NCBI GenBank assembly: GCA_964588665.1
Contig: CAZPQQ010000017.1
Span: 1 to 52,346 of the forward strand
Direction: 5' to 3'
From: UBA2160 sp964588665
GTDB lineage: Bacteria > Chloroflexota > Dehalococcoidia > Lucifugimonadales > UBA1123
DNA length: 52,346 nt
Positions within the stretch are counted from its first letter, which is position 1, and every line of letters starts with the position of its first letter. Both the position numbers and the translations under genes were made by a program. The notes beneath the pieces are model-generated. The model saw only the letters and a program-made list of their open reading frames with translations. It did not search any database and was not told the DNA's origin. Positions 7,628 to 15,800 of this stretch are shown here, in pieces.

Positions 7628-8374
7628 CTATCCCTGCGCGTCCAGGAACGCGCGGGCGCCGTCCAAAATCAAGTTCGGGAGGCCGAGTACGGCCGTCAGG
7701 TCTGACGACATCTTCCGCCCGGCGGCGTGGATGCGATCGGCCACCGAGGCTTCGGCTGCCTTGACGTCGGGATGGTCCGGTTGTCCGGGCAGTCCCATGG
7801 ACTGGGCCAGGTCGTTGGAGCCCCACGCGAACGCGTCGATCCCGTCCACTGCGAGGATGGAGTCCAGATTCTCGAATGCCGTCGCCGTCTCGAGCTGGGC
7901 CATGACGAGCATCTCTTTGTTTGTCTCGACCATCCACTCGGTCCTCTGCGAGCCGGGTTGGTCCAACAGGCCGCCGTCGTTGTAGAACGTCCCGGCGCCG
8001 CCACCCCATGAGCGGTCTCCTTCCGGCACGAATCGGCAAGAGTCGACGAGCTGATTCGCGTGCTCGGCAGTGTCGACGTGGGGTCCGAGAACGCCCATCA
8101 CGCCTCTGTCGAGGAACTGGTTGATCGTCGAGTCCGTCAGGTTTGGAACTCTGGCTGTGACCGTGAGTCCGTATCCGTTGGCGACTCGCACCATAGCGTC
8201 GATGCTTTCAGGCGAGAAGAGCCCGTGCTCGCCGTCCAGATTGACGTGATCGAAGCCTCCCATCATCCCCACAAGCTCGATCGCCTCCGCGCAAGGAAAG
8301 ACCAAGCCCAATCCAAGGCCCTTCTTGCCTTCTCGGTTTTTCGCCAGGATGTTGTTCGTCCGGATTCTCGTCAT
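7628..8374 (-). CDS. HpcH/HpaI aldolase/citrate lyase family protein
   Basis: 248-residue TIM-barrel class II aldolase. Typical motifs are visible: DHVNLDGEHGLFSPE (metal and substrate region), GVMGVLGPHVDTAEHANQLV, QLETATAFENLDSILAV and the DAFAWGSNDLAQSMG end block corresponding to the family GPNDL motif. Members cleave or join pyruvate or oxaloacetate to aldehydes, commonly in degradation of hydroxy-oxo-dioates from aromatics or of sugar acids. AAGGAGG precedes the ATG. Next to it on the same strand is a GH4 glycosidase, 146 bases away. The substrate is not deducible. Confidence 0.88.
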   Translation of the reverse strand: MTRIRTNNILAKNREGKKGLGLGLVFPCAEAIELVGMMGGFDHVNLDGEHGLFSPESIDAMVRVANGYGLTVTARVPNLTDSTINQFLDRGVMGVLGPHVDTAEHANQLVDSCRFVPEGDRSWGGGAGTFYNDGGLLDQPGSQRTEWMVETNKEMLVMAQLETATAFENLDSILAVDGIDAFAWGSNDLAQSMGLPGQPDHPDVKAAEASVADRIHAAGRKMSSDLTAVLGLPNLILDGARAFLDAQG

Positions 8375-8520
8375 TCCCGCCTCCTTGGCATCAATACCTA
8401 ATCAGTGTGCGCCGCAGCTTTGTTTCGCCTCAAATTGCTGCGGAATACACCGGTTCCTAGTGAAATGGACAGTTTCTCCGCCTCGTGGTCGATCGTCGGC
8501 CAGCGCCGCAGGTCAAGACT

Positions 8521-9801
8521 TCAGGATGCGAAATACTCTGGCTGGGCATCGAACATCTCGCCCATCATTGCGCGTATCTCCGACAGCGACAGGATGGACG
8601 CGGTGAGCGGGTCGAGCATTGCCGCGTGGATGGCCGCCTCTCGATCTCCCTCAAGTATCGACCTGACCGCAAGCCTGTGGAGGTTGATGTTGGACTGGAT
8701 CAGTCCGGCGCACTGATCCGGGAGATCGCCCACGTAACTGGGATGAACGCCCAGGTCGTCGACCATGCACGGGACCTCGACGCAGGAGCCCTCGGGAAGG
8801 TTCGATATTAGGCCCGTATTTCGGACATTAACGTTCACGCGCCTCTGCGTGCCGGTCTCCATCGAATCCATGATGTACGCGGCGTACTCGTTCGTCCGTT
8901 GGGGAGACATCGGGGTGTCGGATTCGAGTTCGTCGCTTATGGCCTGGTAGTGCGAGTCGACCCTACGTTGCTGAGCTCGTGCCCCGACGTCGAACGGGGA
9001 CAGGCCGAAACGTTCCATTCGACCCGGTTCGCCCCTGAAGTACGGCACGTACTCAGACATGTGCCGCGTCGACTCGGAAACGAAGTAACCGAAGTGACGC
9101 ATCACCTCGAACCTAACTGGGTCCTTAACGAAAATCTCCGGGTTGTCCAAGGCGGCGCGCAACGCGGGATAAGCGTCGCGGCCTTGATTTTCGAATCGCA
9201 GGTACCATGCCATGTGGTTGATGCCGGCGGTCCAATACGAAACGTCGGAGAGGTTGGCGCCGATGTACTCGGACAACTGTCGGGCCGTGTTCTGAACGCT
9301 GTGGCAGAGGCCGACGTTCTGAATCGACGTGGCGTCGTTGATCGCCCAGCACGCGATGGCCATTGGGTTTGTGTAGTTGAGCAGCCAGGTTTCAGGGCAC
9401 AGGCGTTCCGTGTCTTTGCATATGTCGATCAGCACCGGGACGGTCCTCAGCGCCTTGATCACACCGCCTGGGCCGATGGTGTCTCCGACCGCCTGATCGA
9501 CCCCGTATCGCTGCGGTATGCCCCGGTCCACGGCGTCGTCATCCCTTACCCTGATCGTGGTGATGACGTAGTCCGCGCCGTCAAGCGATTTTTCGCGATC
9601 GGACGTGGCTTCGATTCGCGCGCCGGTTCCAGAGTCCTTGGCCATACGCTCACCGAGAGCCGAGATCATCTCCAGCCGTCCCGCATCGACGTCCATGAGA
9701 GATATCTCTGAGTCTCGAATCGACGGGAACGAAAGAACATCGCCCAGGAGACGGCGTGTGAACACCACGCTGCCCGCGCCTATGATCGCGATCTTCGGCA
9801 T
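8521..9801 (-). CDS. glycoside hydrolase family 4 protein (alpha-galactosidase/alpha-glucosidase/6-phospho-glycosidase type)
   Basis: About 426 residues starting at MPKIAIIGAGSVVFTRRLLG, the NAD-binding Rossmann motif that opens GH4 enzymes. Also present are NYTNPMAIACWA, the metal-cysteine motif GLCHSVQNT and GINHMAWYL, all hallmarks of this NAD- and Mn-dependent family. GH4 cleaves alpha- or beta-glycosides by a redox mechanism. Closest in type are alpha-galactosidase (MelA) and alpha-glucuronidase members; sequence alone does not decide. The start at 9801 lies 4 bases after the esterase stop, with GGAGGT inside the end of that gene, so the two are co-transcribed and probably coupled. Confidence 0.88.
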   Translation of the reverse strand: MPKIAIIGAGSVVFTRRLLGDVLSFPSIRDSEISLMDVDAGRLEMISALGERMAKDSGTGARIEATSDREKSLDGADYVITTIRVRDDDAVDRGIPQRYGVDQAVGDTIGPGGVIKALRTVPVLIDICKDTERLCPETWLLNYTNPMAIACWAINDATSIQNVGLCHSVQNTARQLSEYIGANLSDVSYWTAGINHMAWYLRFENQGRDAYPALRAALDNPEIFVKDPVRFEVMRHFGYFVSESTRHMSEYVPYFRGEPGRMERFGLSPFDVGARAQQRRVDSHYQAISDELESDTPMSPQRTNEYAAYIMDSMETGTQRRVNVNVRNTGLISNLPEGSCVEVPCMVDDLGVHPSYVGDLPDQCAGLIQSNINLHRLAVRSILEGDREAAIHAAMLDPLTASILSLSEIRAMMGEMFDAQPEYFAS

Positions 9802-9805
9802 GTGG

Positions 9806-10498
9806 CTAGTCCTGACCTCCGGGCGGCAAGACATTGTTGGCCCACGCCACCATGTCGTCCAGAACCTGTTGGTTGATTTCGTGACCCATGGCGTACTCGT
9901 GATACTCGAACGTGTATCCTTCGGCCTCGAGGAAATCCCTGGAATCGCGCCCTCCCGAAATCGGGATCATCATATCCGAGGTTCCGTGCGAAACGAAGAT
10001 CGGCTGATTCCGCTCCTCGGGCAGTCTGGCTCTGATCGCGTCGGGTGAGGACACCTTGGCACTCAAGATGATGAGTCCCGCGAACAGGTCAGGGCGGATC
10101 AGACCGCAACGATAGGACATCATGCCGCCCTGTGAAAATCCGCCGAGCAACACGTTGCCCGGTTCCACGTTGTACCGTTCCATTACCTCTTCGAACAGCG
10201 TGTCCAACGCCTCCTCGGCGCGCTCTTCGGCGTCTTCCGTGTCGCTGCCGGAGTCCCTCGGCGGCGTCCAAGCGTAGCCGCTCAGGCCAGGTCCCACCTG
10301 GATTGGAATCGGCGCATTCGGGAAAACGAAGACATAACCTTCGCTCTTGAAAGCCATCGAAAGGCTGGCAAGGTCCGCCATGCTCGCCCCGAAGCCGTGC
10401 AGCAGAATGATCAAAGGGAGTGGATTGTCGGGTGAGAAATCGTCGGGTTCTATCGCCAGGTATAGTAGAGACCGACCCTGAATCTGTTTAGCGTTCAA
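9806..10498 (-). CDS. alpha/beta-hydrolase, phospholipase/carboxylesterase family
   Basis: 230 residues. LLHGFGASMADL forms the oxyanion region, GGFSQGGMMS is the nucleophile elbow with the catalytic serine, GTSDMMIPI carries the aspartate and MGHEINQQVLDDM the histidine, in the order of the YpfH/carboxylesterase group. No signal peptide, so cytoplasmic. The start is a TTG at 10498 with AAGGAGG about 9 bases upstream; no in-frame ATG fits as well. It is the first gene of a short minus-strand unit with the GH4 gene. Confidence 0.87.
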   Translation of the reverse strand: MNAKQIQGRSLLYLAIEPDDFSPDNPLPLIILLHGFGASMADLASLSMAFKSEGYVFVFPNAPIPIQVGPGLSGYAWTPPRDSGSDTEDAEERAEEALDTLFEEVMERYNVEPGNVLLGGFSQGGMMSYRCGLIRPDLFAGLIILSAKVSSPDAIRARLPEERNQPIFVSHGTSDMMIPISGGRDSRDFLEAEGYTFEYHEYAMGHEINQQVLDDMVAWANNVLPPGGQD

Positions 10499-10634
10499 TT
10501 GCAGCCGCCTCCTTCACTGTCCCAGGGTAATGCCGGACCCGTGCGTTGGCAAGAGGCGCGGTTGAAGGTGCGCCGCCGTTGGATTAGAATCCATAGGTCA
10601 TCGTATTACGAATTCACTCACGCATGAGGTCTAT

Positions 10635-11375
10635 ATGAGCAAGCTGGTTGACCTGTTAAGACGAATGAACCAACGATCGCCACAGTCCATCGGGTTCGGC
10701 GCGGCCACGGGTCGCGAGGATACGGCTCAGGCCATAGTTCTCGTCGGTCTGGTGTCTGACGCTGCGTTGGTCAAGAAGCCAAAGCTAGCCGAAGCCGATG
10801 TTTCAGCGATCCTGGTGGACACGGAGGGCGTCGCACTGTCGGACCCGGCGGCAAAGGCGCTCGACGGAAAGCTCTGGGGAGCCGGTCTGGCGGGTTTCGA
10901 CGAGGCCGGAGTCGATGCGCTTGAAGAACAGGGCTGCGATTTCCTGGTTTACGATCCGGCGAGCACATCTCCGGCTGTTATCGAGGTAGACGACATCGGC
11001 AGTTTCATCGTCGTGTCCGAGGATCTGGATCGAGACACGGCCAGGGGCATCGCGGGAATCGACACGTCCGGAGCATTCTTGCTGGCGGACGTCGTGGGCA
11101 AGCCGGTGACGGTCCTGGGTTTGATTGAGTTGCAGAAGGTTCGGGGACTGGTCGAGGGCCCATTCATCGTCACGGCTCCCGACTCTCCGACGAAGAGCGA
11201 TCTCACGGCGATAAGCCACACGGGCGTTGCAGGCTTGGTCGTCGGGTTGGACAAAACCAAAGCGATCAAAAATCTGAACGCGGGCATAAAAGAGGTTCGC
11301 CCTAAGCGTGCCGTCGCTGGCAAGTCCGGCCGGACTGCGTTGGCGCCCACAACTCCCGCCGAAGAGGACGAATAG
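10635..11375 (+). CDS. protein of unknown function, 246 residues
   Basis: I do not recognise a characterised family. The sequence alternates short hydrophobic strands (QAIVLVGLVSDAALV, VSAILVDTEGVAL, CDFLVYDPAS, GSFIVVSEDLD, FIVTAPDS, GLVVGLD) with charged helices, a pattern compatible with a TIM-barrel or other alpha/beta fold, and ends in an Ala/Thr/Pro and acidic tail (APTTPAEEDE). No signal peptide or membrane helix. The spacing before the start shows only a weak ribosome site. It is convergent with the metallophosphoesterase gene, 26 bases away, and divergent from the esterase gene. Coding use and GC look like the neighbours, so it is probably a real gene. Confidence 0.7.
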   Translation: MSKLVDLLRRMNQRSPQSIGFGAATGREDTAQAIVLVGLVSDAALVKKPKLAEADVSAILVDTEGVALSDPAAKALDGKLWGAGLAGFDEAGVDALEEQGCDFLVYDPASTSPAVIEVDDIGSFIVVSEDLDRDTARGIAGIDTSGAFLLADVVGKPVTVLGLIELQKVRGLVEGPFIVTAPDSPTKSDLTAISHTGVAGLVVGLDKTKAIKNLNAGIKEVRPKRAVAGKSGRTALAPTTPAEEDE

Positions 11376-11401
11376 AAGCAAGCCCGAACCGAGCAGCGAG
11401 C

Positions 11402-12136
11402 CTACCGCCCGTATGTCAGGCGGTCGATCAAGAATTCCGGAAGTTTGTGCTCCCGCATCTTGTCTTGAGTGGCGGGAATGTCGTACTCGGCCCGGTGGTG
11501 GGCAACGGAGTCCTGGTCCGAGTCGTAGACCGCGTAGCTCGCCTTGGCGTCGCCGTCCCTTGGCTGCCCCACGCTGCCTGGGTTGATGATCATCTTGTCC
11601 TCGCGCAGAATCAACGGATCGTCGAGGGCCGGGGCCTGAAACTCGGCGGAGTTGTTTCCCTTGGGTCGGCAGATGAACGGGATGTGAGAGTGTCCCAAGA
11701 GGCAGCGTTGGGTGTCGAAGTGGGCGAAGTTGGCCACCGCCGCGCTGGTCGAGACAACATATTCCCAGACGGGGTCCCGCGGACTGCCGTGAACCAAAAC
11801 AAACTCGTCGATTCGGAGCTTCATCGGCTGATTGAGCAGGAATGTCTGCTGTTCTTCGGCAAGCTGATCCGCCGTCCATTGGGCCGCTTGAGTCGCGTGT
11901 GGATTGAACGCCTCCGTGCTCAGCTTCCCGATGGCAGCCAGGTCATGGTTGCCGACCACGGCCTGGTGCTTGTATCCGCGCAGCAGATCGATGACGGCCA
12001 CGGGATCGGGGCCATAGCCCACGAGATCGCCCAGCGACCATATCTCGTCGAAGCCTCCGCGTTGTTCAGCGTCAGCTACCACGCTCTGAAACGCTTCCAG
12101 ATTGCTGTGGACGTCGGAGACGATCAGGGTCTTCAA
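11402..12136 (-). CDS. metallophosphoesterase (YfcE/MJ0936-like)
   Basis: About 244 residues with all calcineurin-like motifs in order: SDVHSN, GDLVGYGPDP, GNHD, the later HGSP and the GHSHIPF block. Such proteins are dimetal phosphodiesterases of mostly unknown physiological substrate. The TTG at 12136 is proposed as start because the fold begins there (LKTLIVSDVHSN) and AAGGTGA lies just upstream; an ATG at 12181 would add 15 residues with no family match. Divergently arranged with tsaE. Confidence 0.85.
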   Translation of the reverse strand: MKTLIVSDVHSNLEAFQSVVADAEQRGGFDEIWSLGDLVGYGPDPVAVIDLLRGYKHQAVVGNHDLAAIGKLSTEAFNPHATQAAQWTADQLAEEQQTFLLNQPMKLRIDEFVLVHGSPRDPVWEYVVSTSAAVANFAHFDTQRCLLGHSHIPFICRPKGNNSAEFQAPALDDPLILREDKMIINPGSVGQPRDGDAKASYAVYDSDQDSVAHHRAEYDIPATQDKMREHKLPEFLIDRLTYGR

Positions 12137-12224
12137 TTCGGCTTCACCTTGAGGACGGATTGCCCGCCACATATAATACATGACTGTCGGTCAACGAACT
12201 ACGTCAGGCGAGGCGTCGTAAAGT

Positions 12225-12704
12225 ATGTCTTACGTATGCGTCGGGCTCACGACCCAGAGCCCGGAAGAAACACAAGCCATAGGACGGCGCCTGGGCATGT
12301 CGGCGATGCCCGGCGACGTCTACCTGCTCGTGGGGACCCTTGGCGCGGGCAAGACCACGCTGACTCAAGGCATTCTGTGGGGCTTGGGCTCCGACGAGTA
12401 CGCCCGCAGCCCGACATTCGTGCTGGTCAAAGAGTACAACGCCAGGCTGACGTTGTACCACATGGACCTCTACAGGTTGGACACTTACGACGAGATCGTC
12501 GAACTCGGGTTGGAAGAGCACCTCGACGGCGATGGCGTGTGCGTCGTCGAGTGGGCGGACAAAGCTCCGGGGCATTTTCCGGAGGACCACGCTGTGATAA
12601 CGCTGGACGTCGTCGACCCGGACACCCGTCGAATATCGCTGAGTTCGGAGTCCGACCGGTACGCGGAAGTCGCCAGAGTCCTCCGGGCACAGCAGTCAAA
12701 GTAG
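12225..12704 (+). CDS. tsaE: TsaE, ATPase of tRNA t6A synthesis
   Basis: 159 residues. The P-loop GTLGAGKTTLTQGIL, the SPTFVLVKEY segment, the YHMDLYRL motif and VVEWADKAP are characteristic of TsaE (formerly YjeE), which works with TsaB, TsaC and TsaD to form threonylcarbamoyl-adenosine at tRNA position 37. tsaB follows after 6 bases in the same direction, strongly supporting the call. There is no clear ribosome site before the ATG. The next gene pair (ndk) continues in the same direction. Confidence 0.93.
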   Translation: MSYVCVGLTTQSPEETQAIGRRLGMSAMPGDVYLLVGTLGAGKTTLTQGILWGLGSDEYARSPTFVLVKEYNARLTLYHMDLYRLDTYDEIVELGLEEHLDGDGVCVVEWADKAPGHFPEDHAVITLDVVDPDTRRISLSSESDRYAEVARVLRAQQSK

Positions 12705-12710
12705 CGGATC

Positions 12711-13403
12711 ATGGAACTTTCGATCGACACCTCCACGCGTTACGCCGCTGTCGGCCTGTCTCGGCAAGGCGAGACAGGCGCCGAGTTCGCCTGGCGGTCG
12801 GAGCGCAACCACAGCGTAGAGCTCGTTCCCGCGATTCGACGCCTTCTCGATCATGCCGGCGTCGAAATCGAAGAGCTCACGGCGGTCTTTTTGGCCGTCG
12901 GACCCGGCGGGTTCAGCGCTCTCAGGGTCGGCATGAGCACGGCGGTCTCCTTGGCCACCGCGAGAGACATCCCGCTCGTTGCCGTCGGAACGCTGGAGAT
13001 CGAGGCGCTGTCGCATCTGGGCGTCGGGCACCAAGTCAATGCGATCGTCGGCGCCGGCAAAACTCGGCTGTACATAGGTGTCTTCCCCGGGGGCGGCCCG
13101 GTCACGGCCGGCGAGACGATGTTGATCGAGCACGACGCGTTCTTGGACACTCTGACGCCGGAGGCGATATACTGCGGCGAGGCTGTCCAAACGATGTCGG
13201 CGTCTATTCGTGAACGTCTCGGAGATGCCGCCCGGATCGCGAATGTCGCGCCGCCCACGAGGCATGCCAGCGCCGTGGCGCGGCTCGGCTTCGAACGCCT
13301 CCAGGCTGGCGACGTCGCCGATGCGACGACGTTGGAGCCGATTTACCTACGCAGCTCTCAGGTCAGCTCCGCCGCACGACGGTGGGGCCAGAGCCGGCGC
13401 TGA
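12711..13403 (+). CDS. tsaB: TsaB, TsaD partner in tRNA t6A synthesis
   Basis: 230 residues, an ASKHA-fold protein without catalytic activity that binds TsaD and TsaE. The N-terminus MELSIDTSTRYAAVGL and the AVGPGGFSALRVGMSTA block are diagnostic. Length matches the family. Six bases separate it from tsaE, so both come from one message; tsaD is not in the window. Confidence 0.92.
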   Translation: MELSIDTSTRYAAVGLSRQGETGAEFAWRSERNHSVELVPAIRRLLDHAGVEIEELTAVFLAVGPGGFSALRVGMSTAVSLATARDIPLVAVGTLEIEALSHLGVGHQVNAIVGAGKTRLYIGVFPGGGPVTAGETMLIEHDAFLDTLTPEAIYCGEAVQTMSASIRERLGDAARIANVAPPTRHASAVARLGFERLQAGDVADATTLEPIYLRSSQVSSAARRWGQSRR

Positions 13404-13464
13404 CCTCCCGACGGATTCGGGACGCCCACCACCTTGATTCACAACTATTGGAGAGTCCGAAATC

Positions 13465-13914
13465 ATGCAGAAAACACTGGTGTTGCTTAAGCCCGACGCC
13501 GTACAGCGAGGGTTAATCGGGGAGATCATCTCACGGCTGGAGAGACGCGGTCTCAAGATCGTCGGAATGAAACTGATGAAGGTTTCCGAGGAGCTGGCCC
13601 ACCGCCACTACGGCGAGCACGAAGGCAAGCCGTTCTTTGGGCCGCTCGTGAGCTTCATCACGTCGGGTCCGATCGTGGCGATGGCCGTCGAGGGCGGCGA
13701 CGCGATCTCGTTGGTTCGGAAAACGATGGGAGAGACCAAGCCGGTCGACTCCCCGCCTGGCTCTATAAGAGGCGATTTCGGCGTGGACATCGGGCGCAAC
13801 CTGGTGCACGGGTCGGACTCGGTCGAATCCGCTGAGAGGGAGCTGGCGCTGTTCTTCCCGGACGGCGACATCTTGGACTACTCGCGTTCGACGGACCCTT
13901 GGATCGCCGAATAG
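13465..13914 (+). CDS. ndk: nucleoside diphosphate kinase
   Basis: 149 residues, the usual length. Motifs: TLVLLKPDAVQRGLIGEII at the start, the phosphate-binding MAVEGGDAI segment, and the catalytic histidine in NLVHGSDSVESAERE. It exchanges gamma phosphate between nucleoside tri- and diphosphates in the cytoplasm. TTGGAGAG lies just before the ATG. It converges with rsfS, whose stop lies 2 bases beyond. Confidence 0.96.
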   Translation: MQKTLVLLKPDAVQRGLIGEIISRLERRGLKIVGMKLMKVSEELAHRHYGEHEGKPFFGPLVSFITSGPIVAMAVEGGDAISLVRKTMGETKPVDSPPGSIRGDFGVDIGRNLVHGSDSVESAERELALFFPDGDILDYSRSTDPWIAE

Positions 13915-13915
13915 C

Positions 13916-14278
13916 CTACTGAAGCCTGACGACCTCGACGGCCTTGGGCCAGACGCGTTCCAGATCGTAGAAGTCGCGCTCTTCGGGGCCGAGCACGTGG
14001 ACGACCACGTCGCCGAAGTCGATCAGCACCCACCCGCTGAGATGCGTGCCTTCGATGTGGTGCGCGCGGATATCGACCGCCCTCATGGCATCCTGGATAT
14101 CCTCAAGAAGCGCTCGCATTTGACGAGGCGACTCGGCGGTCATTATAACGAAGTAGTCCGCGAAATCCGTGGCTTCGCGGACATCGAGCAGGACGATGTC
14201 GTTCGCCTGCTTTTCAGATGCCAGCTCGACCAATGCGTGAGCCTGGTCAACTATCTGAAGGACGACTTGTTCAGTCAT
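13916..14278 (-). CDS. rsfS: RsfS, ribosomal silencing factor
   Basis: 120 residues of the Iojap/DUF143 family, which binds ribosomal protein uL14 and blocks subunit joining under starvation. Visible motifs: DIVLLDVREATDFADYFVIM, the SPRQMRALLEDI helix, and GWVLIDFGDVVVHVL. The ATG at 14278 is chosen because homology begins there (MTEQVVLQIVDQA); a longer upstream frame runs through repeats. There is no ribosome site; instead a near-perfect promoter ends 6 bases before the ATG, suggesting a leaderless message. Confidence 0.93.
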   Translation of the reverse strand: MTEQVVLQIVDQAHALVELASEKQANDIVLLDVREATDFADYFVIMTAESPRQMRALLEDIQDAMRAVDIRAHHIEGTHLSGWVLIDFGDVVVHVLGPEERDFYDLERVWPKAVEVVRLQ

Positions 14279-14284
14279 GATTTC

Positions 14285-14313
14285 ATTATAGGAGCGACAC
14301 GGGACGCGGTCAA
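14285..14313 (-). promoter_or_regulatory. strong promoter giving a leaderless rsfS transcript
   Basis: On the minus strand TTGACC (14308-14313) and TATAAT (14285-14290) are 17 bases apart, eleven of twelve consensus bases. The -10 ends 6 bases before the rsfS ATG at 14278, so the transcript would begin at or next to the start codon. Confidence 0.75.
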
Positions 14314-14340
14314 TGACGGGTGTGAGGCGTGTAGGCATGG

Positions 14341-14487
14341 CTTGGCCGTGAACGGCCAGAGCGCCGGCGATAAGATACCGGTGGCCTGGGTCTTCGAGCC
14401 CAGTCTGTGTGGCTGGCTTGATCCGCCTTAGGTGGACCAGAGCACCGATGTTGCCAGACCGGTGACCTGGGTCTTCAGGCCCAGTCC
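14341..14487. repeat. two tandem diverged repeat units with hairpins
   Basis: Unit 1 (14356-14405) and unit 2 (14437-14487) share CCAGAGC(A/G)CCG, ACCGGTG(G/A)CCTGGGTCTTC and GCCCAGTC. Each contains an 18-base imperfect palindrome (CTGGG...CCCAG, 14386-14403 and 14467-14484). Unit 1 is preceded by CTTGGCCGTGAACGGCCAG (from 14341), a palindrome that recurs at 49855-49927. Confidence 0.65.
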
Positions 14488-14542
14488 GCCCGTCCACCGC
14501 TCGCCGACCCCGTTCACTCAACCTTCGATCCAACCGTTTTTG

Positions 14543-14572
14543 TTGAGCGCCTCACCACGCCTATGCTACGCT
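14543..14572 (+). promoter_or_regulatory. candidate promoter for mnmA
   Basis: TTGAGC (14543-14548) and TACGCT (14567-14572) with an 18-base spacer. The -10 lies 7 bases before the ATG and there is no ribosome site, so a leaderless mnmA message is possible. The -10 match is modest. Confidence 0.35.
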
Positions 14573-14579
14573 GTCATCC

Positions 14580-15800
14580 ATGAGCATGGGTCGTGTTGTC
14601 GTGGCCATGAGCGGGGGCGTCGACTCCTCCGTCGCGGCTTTGCTGCTCCAGCAGCAGGGTTACGAGGTTGTAGGCGTCACCATGCGTCTGTGGACGTTGG
14701 ATCGACCAGACGCCGTGGTCGGCAAGACGTGTTGCAGCGTCGAGGACGTCGACGACGCTCGACGTGTATGCCAGATGCTTGGGATCCGTCACTACTTCCA
14801 GAACTTCGAACGCGAGTTCCAGGAACATGTCGTCGACTACTTCGTGAGGGAGTACGACAGAGGCCGCACTCCCCACCCCTGCCTCGCGTGCAACGACAAG
14901 ATCAAGTTCGACTTCCTTCTCCGCCGCTCCATGTTCCTCGACGCTGACTTCATCGCAACCGGCCACTACGCCAGAATCCGCTGCGACGGCGACCGCATGC
15001 GGCTGCTGAAGGGCGTCGACGAGAGCAAAGACCAGTCGTACGTCCTCTTCACGCTCGGCCAATCCGAGCTGGGCCGGTTGCTGCTGCCGGTCGGCGAGTA
15101 TCCGAAATCCGAGATACGCAGCATCGCCGCCGATGCAGGGCTGCTCGTGGCCGACAAGCCGGACAGCCAGGAGATATGCTTCATCCCCGACAACGACTAC
15201 CGCCGATTCGTCACCGACCGGACTCGATCCAGACCGGGTGATTTCGTGGATTCCCAAGGGAACATCATTGGCAGGCACGACGGCATACAGCATTTCACGG
15301 TTGGGCAACGCCGGGGCCTGGGATTGCCTGGGAACACGGGCGAGCCTATCTACGTTACTCGAATCGACGCCGATTCCAACCGGGTTGTCTTAGGGCCCGT
15401 GCGCGAACTGGACCAGACGCGGTTATGGGCGTCAAAAGTGAGTTACGTCAGGGGACATGCACCGGATGGCCCGACACGGGTGACAGCGAAGATCCGCTAC
15501 AAGGCAGTTCACGCGCCCGCCACGCTCATCCCGGGCGACGTCACGGCGGAGCTGAATTTCGAAGCGCCGCAGCGGGCGGTCACCCCCGGACAAGCCGTGG
15601 TTTTTTACGACGGAGAAGAGGTCATCGGCGGCGGCATCATCGAGACCGCGCCGCCGATCGACCCAGCATCGAACGAAGGGCAGGAAAACAATGGACTTCA
15701 AAGACATCATCCGGCTCGGGTTTCAGGAGTTCCTGGAGGAGCTGAAAGAAGCTCTGGATGGACTCACCGCCGAGGAGCGACGATTCCAGCCCGATCCTGA
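14580..15800 (+). CDS. mnmA: MnmA, tRNA-specific 2-thiouridylase
   Basis: The enzyme thiolates uridine 34 of tRNA Lys, Glu and Gln. The PP-loop MSGGVDSSVAALLL opens the protein; the catalytic cysteines are in HPCLACNDKIKF and SQEICFIPDND, and FTVGQRRGLGLP lies in the central domain. The family end (VFYDGEEVIGGGIIE) is reached near residue 358, but the frame stays open to residue 406, overlapping the next gene by 110 bases with an arginine-rich, unconserved tail. This suggests that the original stop was lost or that an indel lies near 15660. Confidence 0.93.
   Translation: MSMGRVVVAMSGGVDSSVAALLLQQQGYEVVGVTMRLWTLDRPDAVVGKTCCSVEDVDDARRVCQMLGIRHYFQNFEREFQEHVVDYFVREYDRGRTPHPCLACNDKIKFDFLLRRSMFLDADFIATGHYARIRCDGDRMRLLKGVDESKDQSYVLFTLGQSELGRLLLPVGEYPKSEIRSIAADAGLLVADKPDSQEICFIPDNDYRRFVTDRTRSRPGDFVDSQGNIIGRHDGIQHFTVGQRRGLGLPGNTGEPIYVTRIDADSNRVVLGPVRELDQTRLWASKVSYVRGHAPDGPTRVTAKIRYKAVHAPATLIPGDVTAELNFEAPQRAVTPGQAVVFYDGEEVIGGGIIETAPPIDPASNEGQENNGLQRHHPARVSGVPGGAERSSGWTHRRGATIPARS

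Noticed and set aside
13916..14533. Long form of RsfS starting at 14533
   Set aside because: The extra 85 residues are translated from tandem repeats and would cover the promoter; family homology begins at 14278.
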